Source: SZAS-3 sp964386785 (GTDB taxonomy: Bacteria; Chlamydiota; Chlamydiia; Chlamydiales; JAAKFR01). From it: a stretch of DNA of 30,906 nt. The stretch is taken from positions 1-30,906 of the forward strand of contig CAYLUD010000015.1 of the NCBI GenBank assembly GCA_964386785.1, in the 5' to 3' direction. The notes below the pieces were generated by a model, which had not been told where the DNA came from, made no database searches, and worked only from the letters and a program-made list of their open reading frames with translations. This document shows, piece by piece, positions 1-8,488 of this stretch. Each line of letters opens with the position of its first letter. Position 1 is the stretch's first letter. The translations under genes were made by a program, and so were the position numbers.

Positions 1-64
1 TTAAATATGGCTCTATATGCTTTTTAAAATCATCATCCGTCAAGGGATACAAACGGTTGTTCAT
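1..64 (-). CDS. N-terminal start of a probable transposase, cut by the window edge
   Basis: A minus-strand ATG at 62-64 opens 21 codons that run off the left edge of the window. A good ribosome binding site (AAAGGAG) lies 5 bases upstream. The peptide begins MNNRLYPLTDDDFKKHIEPY, which resembles the start of IS-type DDE transposases (a 'LYPLTDDDF..IEPYL' opening). A 20-bp sequence at 111-130, about 50 bp upstream of the start, recurs once upstream of the transposase remnant ending at 2508, which supports an insertion-sequence origin. Whether the gene is intact cannot be seen. It could be another small protein with a similar opening. Confidence 0.5.
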   Translation of the reverse strand, partial: MNNRLYPLTDDDFKKHIEPYL

Positions 65-110
65 CAAATCTCCTTTATCACTGAGTAAAAGAAAGATGAT
101 ATTGAAAATA

Positions 111-130
111 TAATTTGTTAACAGTCTCAT
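111..130 (-). repeat. Putative insertion-sequence end, copy 1
   Basis: The core TAATTTGTTAACAGTC plus the next four bases matches 2523-2542 at 19 of 20 positions in the same orientation. Both copies lie just upstream of a minus-strand transposase-like start. I infer that this is the terminal repeat of a shared IS family. The exact element boundary and target duplication are not visible. Confidence 0.6.
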
Positions 131-147
131 AATCTGTTTAAATAGCA

Positions 148-175
148 AAGAGTTGTATTTAGAAATATAACTCTT
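148..175 (-). terminator. Possible hairpin terminator of the DUF234 ATPase gene
   Basis: AAGAGTT (148-154) and AACTCTT (169-175) form a 7-bp stem with a 14-base loop that overlaps the TAA stop of the ATPase gene. No long T-run follows on the minus strand, so intrinsic termination is uncertain. Confidence 0.3.
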
Positions 176-1607
176 ATTCTAATATCTGACTAAAATCGAT
201 TATTTTATCAAAATATCCCTCATCCAAAACGCTTTCTTCCACCCCATTTACATGAATAAGAACAGGTCGAATGGAGCAGAATTTAGGATTTTTTAATCGC
301 TTCCTTTTGGCTTCCATCTCCTTGATTATTTTGAGACCTATGGGCTTTCTAGAGAATTTAATTTCACATAGAAAAAGGCTTTGGAAACGCGTTTGAACCA
401 TGTAATCAATTTGACAGCCAGGTTGTTTTGTGGTGCAATTCTGGAAGAAAGGACCGTCCATGACAATCTCTTCTGGAGAGAGATTTAATAAATTCCAAAT
501 AATTTTACGGTTATGCGTCACGAGATTTTCAAACTGTAGTCCCATGATAGTCTCCCAGGCAGGAAGACGGATTAACGCCGCATTTGCAAAAGCTCCTTTT
601 TCAATTTTTGAGCGATTAGGGGCAATATATTTTAGATAAAACCGAAGGTAGTTATCACTCAAGCGATAAACACTCAGTTTGCTTTCTTGGCCATTGGCTA
701 AATTCCAAGTAAAGTCTCTTTGTACAAAACCTGCTTTTACAAGAACGTCTAAATGTTTTGTGTAGACACCTGAGATGCTTCTGTTTAATTCTTTACAAAT
801 CTGACCAAGGTCTTTAGGGCCATTTGCAAGACAAGATACGATTTCTTTATGGCTTGCGTTCTTTCTGGAGAAGAGGTCTGAGAATATTTCATCGAATTCT
901 CGTACTAATAAACCTCCTTTTGTGAAGCAGAGATCCCGAATGTTTTGCTCTGCTGGAAGATCAGGTTTAATTCTTTCGAGATAAAGAGGAACTCCTCCTG
1001 TAACGGATAAAAGTTTAAATTTCTCATAGGCAGTAATTCGTTCCTCTTTAGGATGCCAAAAGGCATTGCAAACATTTAAAGGAAGCTCTTCTAAAACAAA
1101 ATCAATGGCAATTCGTCCGACAAAACCCGTATTACTTAGAATATTTTCCTCAATCCAAGAAGAAATGGATCCACAAAGGGCAAGGATCAATTGAGGATTT
1201 TTACTAAAGTACATATCCCAAGCAGTTTTCAACTTACCTAAAAAATTAGGATCTTTGCCTCCCATCCATGATATCTCATCCAGTACGATCAACACTCGGC
1301 CTTCAGCAGTGTATTTAGAAAGATGCCAAAATAGATTGCCCCAGTCGTCGGCTTTGCTTCCGGGTAATCCTGCGCGTTCAATTTGATAAGCAAATTCATC
1401 ACGTTGTGACTGTGCTGTAGTTTTTTTAGAAGGAGGAATTCCAGAAAAAAACAGGCTCCTCATCCCTTTTCCAAATTCTGAGAGAAGCCTACTTTTTCCA
1501 ATTCGCCTTCTCCCTCGCACAACAATCAGGCTTGCGCTCCTATTATCTAAAAGACCTTTGAGCCTAGCTAGCTCCGCTTCTCGACCTATGAATTTGGAAA
1601 GACTCAT
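174..1607 (-). CDS. AAA-type ATPase with C-terminal DUF234 nuclease-like domain
   Basis: A 477-aa protein of the family of ATPases with a DUF234 C-terminus, common in archaea and scattered bacteria and of unknown cellular role. Residues 32-39 (GRRRIGKS) form the Walker A loop and 105-111 (VLIVLDE) the Walker B. A sensor-like segment LALCGS lies near 142-147. Residues about 250-330 look like a winged-helix section. The C-terminal part has D401 followed by E415-x-K417, the PD-(D/E)xK pattern typical of DUF234. The start is supported by AGGAG 7 bases upstream. Base composition looks more AT-rich than the housekeeping genes to its right. It lies between two directly repeated putative IS ends (111-130 and 2523-2542), suggesting acquisition or mobilisation. 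The family is clear; the biological role is unknown. Confidence 0.85.
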   Translation of the reverse strand: MSLSKFIGREAELARLKGLLDNRSASLIVVRGRRRIGKSRLLSEFGKGMRSLFFSGIPPSKKTTAQSQRDEFAYQIERAGLPGSKADDWGNLFWHLSKYTAEGRVLIVLDEISWMGGKDPNFLGKLKTAWDMYFSKNPQLILALCGSISSWIEENILSNTGFVGRIAIDFVLEELPLNVCNAFWHPKEERITAYEKFKLLSVTGGVPLYLERIKPDLPAEQNIRDLCFTKGGLLVREFDEIFSDLFSRKNASHKEIVSCLANGPKDLGQICKELNRSISGVYTKHLDVLVKAGFVQRDFTWNLANGQESKLSVYRLSDNYLRFYLKYIAPNRSKIEKGAFANAALIRLPAWETIMGLQFENLVTHNRKIIWNLLNLSPEEIVMDGPFFQNCTTKQPGCQIDYMVQTRFQSLFLCEIKFSRKPIGLKIIKEMEAKRKRLKNPKFCSIRPVLIHVNGVEESVLDEGYFDKIIDFSQILE

Positions 1608-1989
1608 TTTATTTCTCCTGTTTTTCCTGGATCATACTCCTCTATCGCTATAAAATCAGTCAACAAACGGCGTTTTTCCTTTTTGTTGATGGTTTTTTTG
1701 TTTAAACAAAATTCGATCAATAAAAGGAGAAAAAGCTGTTTATTGATGGAATTTAAAAAACAGGACTTGTTAGCTGGGGAAAAGAAGATAAGGAATCAAG
1801 CAGCAAACAACGAATGTATCGGTTTGCTGCTCAATTCTGTGATTTTTTTATTTGTCAGTTAAACATCGAGTGTCATAGACGAGCTCAATATTGGAGATTA
1901 AACCTCCTTGAAAACTCAGTAAAGAGGCCGCGCGCAAATTTTTGGAAAGTCCTCGGATATTTACGTCACTCACCTTACGCAGGAGTGAG
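1608..1989. other. Non-coding gap between the ATPase gene and the transposase remnant
   Basis: I see no supported gene in this stretch. It holds an imperfect inverted repeat (1659-1667 with 1682-1690, 8 of 9 bases pairing), a perfect 16-bp palindrome TTTTGTTTAAACAAAA at 1696-1711, and a perfect 10-bp stem AGCAGCAAAC/GTTTGCTGCT (1799-1808 and 1822-1831, loop 13). The first two lie 50-105 bp upstream of the ATPase start and could be operator or promoter elements. The sequence near 1764-1776 (GGACTTGTTAGC) weakly resembles an inverted copy of the IS end seen at 2523-2542 and might mark the far end of that element. Confidence 0.4.
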
Positions 1990-2508
1990 TTATTCGCGCA
2001 TTTTTTTTAATTCATGAAACGCCATCTGATTAGCCCTTAAGATCAGCCGATATTTGCGTGCAAAATGGTTCAAAGCTGTTTTCATCCTCAAAAATTCCAG
2101 CTTGCAATACACGATGATAGATGCAAAAATGTGGTTCTTTTGAGATCGAACAACTTTGGTTGGAGATTTCTCAAGACTGGCATTTTGCTTAATCGACTTG
2201 TGATACTCTTCTATTCGCCACCGTTTTTGGTACACGTCATAGATTCGGTCAGCATCACTGTCTAAGTCATTGGTAACCAGGTCGAGAATTCCTGTTGAGC
2301 TGTCTTCGTTTTTGAAGATCTTTGTAATAAGAGCTACAGGAAAGGCTAAATCTTTACGCCAGACGATCCTTTTTTCTCCATCCTTGAGACCCAGTGTCTG
2401 TAGATTGTGATACTGACCCTTTTTTCTCTCTTTAAGAGAAGGGGCGACCAAGCGGTTTTCCTTAATGCCAAAAATACATTTCTTTTCATTTTTTGCCCTA
2501 GCTGCCAT
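1990..2508 (-). pseudogene. C-terminal remnant of an IS4-like DDE transposase
   Basis: The open frame codes for 172 aa, whereas IS4-type transposases are usually about 350-450 aa. What remains is the C-terminal half. The section QKRWRIEEYHKSIKQ (around residues 93-107) carries the conserved catalytic Glu region (the Y..RW.IE..HK motif), followed by a typical helical tail ending FHELKKMRE. The N-terminal half with the first catalytic aspartates is absent. An in-frame stop (the TAA inside GTTAAC) precedes the ATG, and a putative IS end (2523-2542) sits 15 bp upstream. This suggests an internal deletion that joined the element's end to its 3' half. It lies directly behind the 3' end of rodA. Non-function is inferred from the missing half; the family call is confident. 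Confidence 0.75.
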
Positions 2509-2522
2509 TAAATCTCTTGGTC

Positions 2523-2542
2523 TAATTTGTTAACAGTCCCAT
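2523..2542 (-). repeat. Putative insertion-sequence end, copy 2
   Basis: This is a 19-of-20 match in the same orientation to 111-130. It lies between the transposase remnant and the rodA stop codon, marking where the element abuts chromosomal sequence. Confidence 0.6.
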
Positions 2543-2573
2543 ACATACCATGAGTGGGATGCTGGCAAGGGGA

Positions 2574-3719
2574 TTAAAATACAAATCGACGTGAATGGAT
2601 ACTTTGTAAGATTCCTAATGCAGCCATAGTAACAAAGATCGAAGAGCCTCCATAGGAGATCAGGAGGAGGGGGACCCCAGTAATGGGGAGCAGGTGGCAC
2701 ATCATTCCAATATTGACAATGCAGTGCATGGCTATATACACGCTAATCCCTGCTGCTAGCATTTGCCCAAATCGATCTTTTGCTTGCAGGGAAATACGAA
2801 ATCCCAGCGCAATCAGAGCATAAAACAGGGCCATGAGTAGAAAAAGACCTAAAAAGCCAAATTCTTCGCCAAAAGCAGGAAAAACAGAGTCGGTATAGCC
2901 ATAAGGGAGCCACCCCCTCCCCGTAAATTCTGAATTGCGCCATCCACTGCCTCGCCACCCACCCACACCAATTGCGGTGGCAGCAGCCCATTGATGGTGA
3001 TTCTCTGGATTCAGTCGTTCGTATTGATATTCCTTGAGGAATCGTGTTGCAAAAGGCCGCATCGTCTCATGTGGGAAAAGGCCACTGAAAATTAACAGCA
3101 TCGTCAGTAGAATCATTGCTCCCCCTATCGTCATCCATTTCACAAATTTTGGATGCCCTCCGCCTAAATAGAGAAGAGCTGCACTGATCGGACCTAACAC
3201 CAGTGCTGTGCCGAGGTCTGGTTGTTTCAGGATTAAGAGGAAGGGGAGTAGAATGACAACGCTGGCTTTACACGTCGTGCGGAAATCCATATGACGTTCT
3301 CGATCTAGAAACCAACTGAGACCAATCATAAGAATTAATTTCGCATATTCGGAAGGTTGAATGCTGCCACCAATGAAGGGGATACGGTACCAGCGATGGA
3401 CATTTTGGATTGCCGGCACACAAAAGAGGCCTAAAAGGGCCAGGATCATGATGGCATAGAGCACCCATGCCCATTCACGTAGAAGATGATAGTTACATCC
3501 AGCAAAGAGAAAATAGACAGCCCAACCGATGGCAAAATGGTGGATTTGTTTGATGACTTTAGGCGTAAATAAAGTGTCAGATGCCGGATCAAACATGAAT
3601 GCCGGATCGGTTGCGGAAAGGATCAATAAGCTAATCCACATCAAGGCTAACAGAATGGGTACCATTCGCCATTCCATATCGCGAAAGGAAAGCCCTTGCC
3701 AGATTGCTGAGGCTCGCAT
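2574..3719 (-). CDS. rodA: Rod-shape determining protein RodA (SEDS peptidoglycan glycosyltransferase)
   Basis: A 381-aa polytopic membrane protein of the FtsW/RodA/SpoVE (SEDS) family, which polymerises lipid II with a partner class B PBP during lateral wall or septal growth. About ten hydrophobic segments are visible. The C-terminal half carries the family signature region (PAFGEEFGFLG near the major loop, then PITGVPLLLISYGGSS in the last helices). An AAGGAT-like ribosome binding site precedes the ATG. In Chlamydia the homologue CT726 lies next to the P-type ATPase CT727, and the same order is kept here with a 9-bp gap. RodA is expected even in chlamydiae with very little peptidoglycan. 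Its 3' end is now bordered by an IS relic. Confidence 0.93.
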   Translation of the reverse strand: MRASAIWQGLSFRDMEWRMVPILLALMWISLLILSATDPAFMFDPASDTLFTPKVIKQIHHFAIGWAVYFLFAGCNYHLLREWAWVLYAIMILALLGLFCVPAIQNVHRWYRIPFIGGSIQPSEYAKLILMIGLSWFLDRERHMDFRTTCKASVVILLPFLLILKQPDLGTALVLGPISAALLYLGGGHPKFVKWMTIGGAMILLTMLLIFSGLFPHETMRPFATRFLKEYQYERLNPENHHQWAAATAIGVGGWRGSGWRNSEFTGRGWLPYGYTDSVFPAFGEEFGFLGLFLLMALFYALIALGFRISLQAKDRFGQMLAAGISVYIAMHCIVNIGMMCHLLPITGVPLLLISYGGSSIFVTMAALGILQSIHSRRFVF

Positions 3720-3727
3720 GGTGATCC

Positions 3728-5740
3728 TTATCTTTGATGTAGCTCCCTATTACCATAGGTGGGCATTCTTTTTTTCAACAATCGCAATGCATTTAATCCT
3801 ACTAAGACCGTCCCCCCTTCATGGAGACACACAGCAGCCCACAGTGGAAGCCATCCCGCTAGGGCTGGAAGAATGGCAAGTAGAATCGCTCCCCCAGCAA
3901 GCAGAACATTCTGCATCAGGATACGTCGCGTCTGATGTGCTTTGTAAAAAAGAAAATCTAATTGTGCAAAGCGATCCTGCATGAGAATAATGCCCGCTAC
4001 CTGTCCAGCTAAGGCAGTACCCGTTCCTCCCATTGCAATTCCAATGGTAGCCCGGGCTAAAGCGGGTCCATCATTGATGCCGTCGCCTACCATAGCGAGG
4101 CCTTGCTTGCTGCCCATTAAGGAATCAATTTTCTTAAATTTTTCTTCTGGGGTCAGGTCTGCATAGACCGTTTGGATCTCTAACTGCTTGGCAATACGCT
4201 GGGCATTGGAAAGATGGTCGCCTGTCAACATGACCATCTCCATGCCATGGCGTACTTTAAGTTGGTGCAACGCTACTTGTACCCCTTCTCGAAGGGTATC
4301 TTGAAATCGTAACAGCCTTCCAGTAGATCCGATAACAAGAAAGGCAAGAGCAAGCCCTTCCTGCTGATATTGGTGCAGCTGAGCCCTCCAGCTCTCTTGC
4401 AAAGCGGGAGGGAATGTAGGCAATAGCCACTCTGGTCGCCCGATCGCGACTCGTTTTCCCTGCCACTGTGCTTCTACACCACAACCTGGATGCAGTTGGA
4501 CCTGTTCAATCGAAACAGGCATACAGTAGCGCTCTTGCGCAATACGACACAAGGATTCTGCAATCGGATGCTGCACTTGTTGTTCCAGAGCATAGGCAAC
4601 AGATAGGGCTTCTTCAGAGAGATCGGTATCAAGACAATCTAAAGAGCCCTGTGTTAAAGTTCCCGTTTTATCTAAGGCTAGGATGCGACAACGAGTCAGG
4701 GCATCTAGCGCAATGCCCCCTTTCACGAGGATGCCTCGTTGCGCACACGCACTCATTGCCGATAGATAGGCGATGGGAATCGCAAGAATTAACGCACAAG
4801 GAGATGCTGCAATCATGAAGGCAATCGCTCGGTAGAAAGACCCCTCCCTCCCCAAAAAGGGAAGGGTGTATACGAATGGGGATACAACAGCTACCAAGAC
4901 CGTAATGATGAGAACACCTATCGCATATCGATTCATCAAATGGTCTACCCATCGTTGTAGTTTCGGTTGGGCTTCTTGGGCCTGATGAATGAATTGGACT
5001 AAGCGAGACAGGGTGGATTCAGAACTTTTTTGCGAAATGCGCATGACGATACTACCATCTAATGGAACCGCGCCTGCAGGAATGGCGCTTCCTTCCTTAA
5101 GCGATAGAGGTAGAGATTCCCCTGTCAGATGAGCCAGATGTACAGAGGCCTGACCTCGTAGAATCACACCATCGAGAGGTACCACCTCACCTGCCTTGAC
5201 CCACACATGACTCCCAATCGAGACATCTTCCAATCGAACATCCATCAGGGAGCCATCAGCCAATACGAGGTGCGCCTTAGATGGCACTAAGGTTTGTAAG
5301 GCGTTTAAGGTTGTTTTCGCTCGGCCACTCACAAAGTATTCCATCGCGTTGGAAATGGCAAAGAGTACCAGTAGGAGACCCCCTTCGTAGGCACTGCCGA
5401 TGACCACAGAAAAAAAGGCGGCTAGTACCATCAGGATATCGATATTGATATCGCCGTGAGTTAGGTCATCTAACGCTCCAATTAAGGAAGGCATGCCTGC
5501 TAGAAAGTAAGTGAATAGCAAAGGTAACGGGGCGAGCCATGCCCACGCAGAACATACACGTAGTCCATATCCTAGCACAAGACAGATCCCTGCAAGGAAG
5601 GCCGCCTTTAAACGTAGATGGTGACTCCATTTGCGTGAGGAGGGAATAAGAAAAGGGCTGATTGATTCCTCCATACCCGAGTCAAAAAATGGAGAAAACA
5701 GATCCACTTGGTGACGAGTAGAAGTAAAGAGGTGGCTCAC
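3728..5740 (-). CDS. P1B-type heavy-metal (Zn/Cd/Co-like) translocating ATPase
   Basis: A 670-aa P-type ATPase exporting soft metal ions across the inner membrane. Motifs seen: TGES (206-209, phosphatase), SPCAL (313-317, membrane metal site), DKTGT (357-361, D357 phosphorylated), HP (391-392, P1B hallmark), GDGIND (552-557, hinge) and HEGGT (640-644) in the last helix, the last typical of Zn/Co-type transporters. The N-terminus has no CxxC metal-binding domain. The membrane-site motif is SPC rather than CPC, which argues against a copper pump. It overlaps the upstream VIT1-like gene by ATGA (5737-5740) and is followed 9 bp later by rodA. It is the positional homologue of Chlamydia CT727. The family is certain; the exact metal is inferred. 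Confidence 0.93.
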   Translation of the reverse strand: MSHLFTSTRHQVDLFSPFFDSGMEESISPFLIPSSRKWSHHLRLKAAFLAGICLVLGYGLRVCSAWAWLAPLPLLFTYFLAGMPSLIGALDDLTHGDINIDILMVLAAFFSVVIGSAYEGGLLLVLFAISNAMEYFVSGRAKTTLNALQTLVPSKAHLVLADGSLMDVRLEDVSIGSHVWVKAGEVVPLDGVILRGQASVHLAHLTGESLPLSLKEGSAIPAGAVPLDGSIVMRISQKSSESTLSRLVQFIHQAQEAQPKLQRWVDHLMNRYAIGVLIITVLVAVVSPFVYTLPFLGREGSFYRAIAFMIAASPCALILAIPIAYLSAMSACAQRGILVKGGIALDALTRCRILALDKTGTLTQGSLDCLDTDLSEEALSVAYALEQQVQHPIAESLCRIAQERYCMPVSIEQVQLHPGCGVEAQWQGKRVAIGRPEWLLPTFPPALQESWRAQLHQYQQEGLALAFLVIGSTGRLLRFQDTLREGVQVALHQLKVRHGMEMVMLTGDHLSNAQRIAKQLEIQTVYADLTPEEKFKKIDSLMGSKQGLAMVGDGINDGPALARATIGIAMGGTGTALAGQVAGIILMQDRFAQLDFLFYKAHQTRRILMQNVLLAGGAILLAILPALAGWLPLWAAVCLHEGGTVLVGLNALRLLKKRMPTYGNRELHQR

Positions 5741-6480
5741 AGAAGTCCTCCAACAAGAATACGAGCTGTAAGCCCTACTAAGAGCGCAGCAGCCAGATGC
5801 CAGACGATCGCAGGTATTAGGCGGTTACCTTCCTGATAGGCAGTGACCCCTCCCGCACACCCAGCCAACACAATACAGAGGGGGAAGAGGAGAGTAGGCC
5901 ACATCCAAAAACAGATAAACAGACAGAGTGCAGCTGAGCAGCCACCTAATGCAGCTCCCCAAGCTTGTTGCAAAGGATGAGCGAGTCGTTCTAGTCGGAG
6001 TCCTAGTTCTTCTTCTAGCATGAGCTTGAGCAGTCGATCTGGATCGGAGGTCAACACATCCACTACTTGATCTAACAAAGCCCCATCGAATCCCTTCGCT
6101 TGATACAGTACGCGGACTTCTTCTCGTTCCTGCTCTCGATTGGTAAGGATTTCCTCTCGTTCTTCAGCTATCACACGATGGAGTTTTTCCAGTCGACACC
6201 AACCCAACCATCCTCCTCGTATTGTCTTCCATAGGATCCAGCCTATAGACCAGATCAGTACCATCTTCCAAGAGGAAGAGGGCCAGATGGAAAGAATCAG
6301 GATCCAAGACAGAGCCAGCTCTTTGCATGTATCAGCACCAGCAGATAAGATCCTCGGCGTTTCCCAATCATGAGGTTCTGAAGAAGAAAGTAACCCATCA
6401 ATTTGACGTTCTGCCACATGAGCCAGAGGATCTTTGTTTTTGAAATGAGGGGAGTGTTCCGGCTGCTCTGACTCTTTCAT
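5737..6480 (-). CDS. VIT1/CCC1-like membrane protein (CT728 position)
   Basis: A 247-aa membrane protein. Its centre (about 100-165) reads like the cytosolic metal-binding domain of VIT1/CCC1 iron/manganese transporters: a glutamate-rich helix AEEREEILTNREQEREE (105-121), a Y..KG turn (126-130) and a second helix ending M154-LEEEL. It is followed by two or three hydrophobic segments (about 175-247) and preceded by one (about 55-85). Canonical VIT1 proteins have five membrane helices with a GxxDG motif in the first; that motif is not visible, so transport competence is uncertain. It is sandwiched by ATGA overlaps between serS and the metal P-ATPase. The gene order matches CT729-CT728-CT727 in Chlamydia, where CT728 is usually left hypothetical. 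The metal link rests on the motif and the neighbour. Confidence 0.7.
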   Translation of the reverse strand: MKESEQPEHSPHFKNKDPLAHVAERQIDGLLSSSEPHDWETPRILSAGADTCKELALSWILILSIWPSSSWKMVLIWSIGWILWKTIRGGWLGWCRLEKLHRVIAEEREEILTNREQEREEVRVLYQAKGFDGALLDQVVDVLTSDPDRLLKLMLEEELGLRLERLAHPLQQAWGAALGGCSAALCLFICFWMWPTLLFPLCIVLAGCAGGVTAYQEGNRLIPAIVWHLAAALLVGLTARILVGGLL

Positions 6481-7754
6481 AAGGAGGGCTGCAGAACCGT
6501 GGTGCCTAATTTTTCAGCAAGGACTCGAGGGAGCCGTACCGATCCATCTGCTTGTTGATTACATTCCAATAGGCTGACTAACAGACGAGAGGTCGCAAGG
6601 CCCGATCCATTCAGAGTATGGACGTATGTAGGTTTCCCATCCTGACCTCGATACCGAATTTGCGAACGACGAGCTTGATAATCTGTGCAATTGCTCACGG
6701 AAGAGACTTCGTAATATCGCTGTTGGCCAGGAAGCCACACCTCCACATCGACCGTCTTGCCAGCTGCAAAGCTCATATCTCCTGTAGAAAGAAGAGAGAG
6801 CCGATAATGGAGCTCTAAATCTGCTAAGATCTCTTCAGCAGTCGCTAACATTTCTTCAAACATCTGCTTACTTTGCTCAGGTTTTGTGAAGGCAAACATC
6901 TCGACTTTATTGAATTGATGCACACGGATGAGACCCCGTTCTCCAGCTCCTGCCGCCCCTGCTTCGCGACGAAAACAGGGGGAGTAGGCCGCCCATCGGA
7001 TGGGAAGAGATTCTTCATTAAGGAGCTCATTGCTGAGAAACCCATTCAGGACGACTTCAGCAGTAGGAATCAAACATAAAGGTTGTTCTGCATCATCGAG
7101 TTCATAGAACTGACCTTTGAACTTCGGTAATTGGCCTGATTCAAATAGAGCGTCCGGCCGCACAAGCACCGGGGGCAACCAAAACTCAAACCCCCTGCGA
7201 ATTTGGACATCCATACAGTGGGAAATTAGAGCCCATTCTAAACGAGCCCCCATTCCTCGATAGGCAGGCCATCCAGATCCACAGGTTTTTGCTGTCATCT
7301 TGAAATCGAAAAGACGCAGCGTTTCGTTCAATTCCACATGGTTTTTTGGAGGAAAGGAAAAGGTAGGACATTCCCCTACTTGTTTGATCGTGACATTTCC
7401 TGTTTTATCTGGCGCTATGGGAATGTCATCCATAGGCAGGTTAGGTAAGCAGGCCAGAAGATGGTGATATTGTTGTTGGACTTCGGTCTCTTCTTTTTGG
7501 AGAGAAGATAATTGTTCGCCGAGGAGTCGTACTGCAGCTTTATCCTCTTCTACAGGCAGTCCCTGTTTCTGTTTGCCCCCTATCTCCAGTGATCGAGCAT
7601 TGCGCTCTTGTTGCAATGTTTCGATCTCTTGTTTTAAGGCGCGAAGAGAGCGATCTGCTTCTAAAATCGGTTCTATAACAATGGAAGAATCCTTAGTCTT
7701 AAGTTTCTTTTCTACTAAGTTGGGATCTTGACGGATTTGTTTGATGTCTAACAT
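6477..7754 (-). CDS. serS: Seryl-tRNA synthetase
   Basis: A class II synthetase charging tRNA-Ser. I place the start at 7754 (MLDIKQIRQDP, the family's usual opening), giving 425 aa. A longer frame to 7814 would add 20 residues unlike the family and would touch the divergent ribA start. Residues about 30-105 form the antiparallel coiled coil that grips the long arm of tRNA-Ser. The catalytic domain shows motif 2 (CFRREAGAAG...RVHQFNKVE) and motif 3 (LNGSGLATSRLLVSLLE). Its 3' end overlaps the next gene by ATGA. The Chlamydia homologue is CT729. Confidence 0.96.
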   Translation of the reverse strand: MLDIKQIRQDPNLVEKKLKTKDSSIVIEPILEADRSLRALKQEIETLQQERNARSLEIGGKQKQGLPVEEDKAAVRLLGEQLSSLQKEETEVQQQYHHLLACLPNLPMDDIPIAPDKTGNVTIKQVGECPTFSFPPKNHVELNETLRLFDFKMTAKTCGSGWPAYRGMGARLEWALISHCMDVQIRRGFEFWLPPVLVRPDALFESGQLPKFKGQFYELDDAEQPLCLIPTAEVVLNGFLSNELLNEESLPIRWAAYSPCFRREAGAAGAGERGLIRVHQFNKVEMFAFTKPEQSKQMFEEMLATAEEILADLELHYRLSLLSTGDMSFAAGKTVDVEVWLPGQQRYYEVSSVSNCTDYQARRSQIRYRGQDGKPTYVHTLNGSGLATSRLLVSLLECNQQADGSVRLPRVLAEKLGTTVLQPSL

Positions 7755-7813
7755 GAAGCAAAGTATAACCATGTCGGTTTTTTTTTTCATCTTATCTAGG
7801 TGGCAAATCAACA

Positions 7814-8395
7814 ATGGCTTCAGGTTTTTCTCATCACGTTTCTCTCCCTACACAATGGGGGCCCTTTCACCTATACCTATATGGAACCGATTCCCTAGGG
7901 CCTCTTGTTTTAGTGCGAGGACAACTGAATCCAGGTTGCTTGGTTCGGATCCACTCAGAATGTATTACGGGAGACCTATTTCGATCAGTCCGTTGTGATT
8001 GTGGAGAACAGCTAGATGCTGCTTGTCAACGTATCCAGGAAGAAGGATCTGGGATGGTGATTTATTTGAGAGGTCAAGAAGGGAGAGGGATCGGGCTCGC
8101 AGCCAAACTCTGTGCCTATCGACTACAAGATCAGGGTTTCGACACGGTCGAAGCGAATGCACAGCTTGGCTTTCCTCCTGATGCCCGTTCGTATCATGAG
8201 ACGATTTCGATCCTGAAGGACTGGGGACTCCCTTCCATTCGCTTGTTAACAAATAATCCAGAAAAATCGAGGCAACTGATTCAGGCGGGCATTCAAGTAG
8301 AAAGGGTCTCTCTTCAAGTCCCAACACGTGCAGAAAATCGAGATTATTTAGTAACAAAACAGAAAAAACTCGGTCATGATCTTGCTCTTGTCTAG
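7814..8395 (+). CDS. ribA: GTP cyclohydrolase II, stand-alone RibA
   Basis: A 193-aa enzyme that opens GTP to the pyrimidine precursor of riboflavin. The zinc ligands C50, C61 and C63 lie in HSEC...RCDCGEQL, and the nucleotide loop YLRGQEGRGIGL is at 84-95. The C-terminal NNPEKSRQL segment is also typical. AGGTGG precedes the ATG by 9 bases. The gene diverges from serS across 59 bp. In Chlamydia the neighbouring CT731 product is a bifunctional RibBA; here the DHBP-synthase half is absent and the protein matches a single-domain RibA, so RibB should be encoded elsewhere. Confidence 0.95.
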   Translation: MASGFSHHVSLPTQWGPFHLYLYGTDSLGPLVLVRGQLNPGCLVRIHSECITGDLFRSVRCDCGEQLDAACQRIQEEGSGMVIYLRGQEGRGIGLAAKLCAYRLQDQGFDTVEANAQLGFPPDARSYHETISILKDWGLPSIRLLTNNPEKSRQLIQAGIQVERVSLQVPTRAENRDYLVTKQKKLGHDLALV

Positions 8396-8488
8396 CGGAG
8401 AGTACATATTTCTGCATGTGCAAGATTTTCTAGAGAAAAAAATGACACTCGGTTAGCGTGCTTTTTTCTTAACCAGACCGAGGTCATG

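Noticed and set aside
1814..2017. Plus-strand 67-codon frame opposite and beside the transposase remnant
   Set aside because: It partly overlaps the antisense of the transposase 3' end, has no ribosome binding site, and shows no recognisable domain.
3529..3984. 151-codon plus-strand frame across rodA and the P-ATPase 3' end
   Set aside because: It is antisense to two well-supported genes and has no family features.
7754..7814. 20-residue N-terminal extension of SerS
   Set aside because: The extra residues are unlike any SerS and reach into the divergent ribA start; the internal MLDIKQIR start matches the family.
8434..8484. Possible attenuator or terminator between ribA and ald
   Set aside because: CTCGG/CCGAG and TTA/TAA segments can pair but the T-run sits in the loop and the stem is interrupted, so it is not a convincing terminator.
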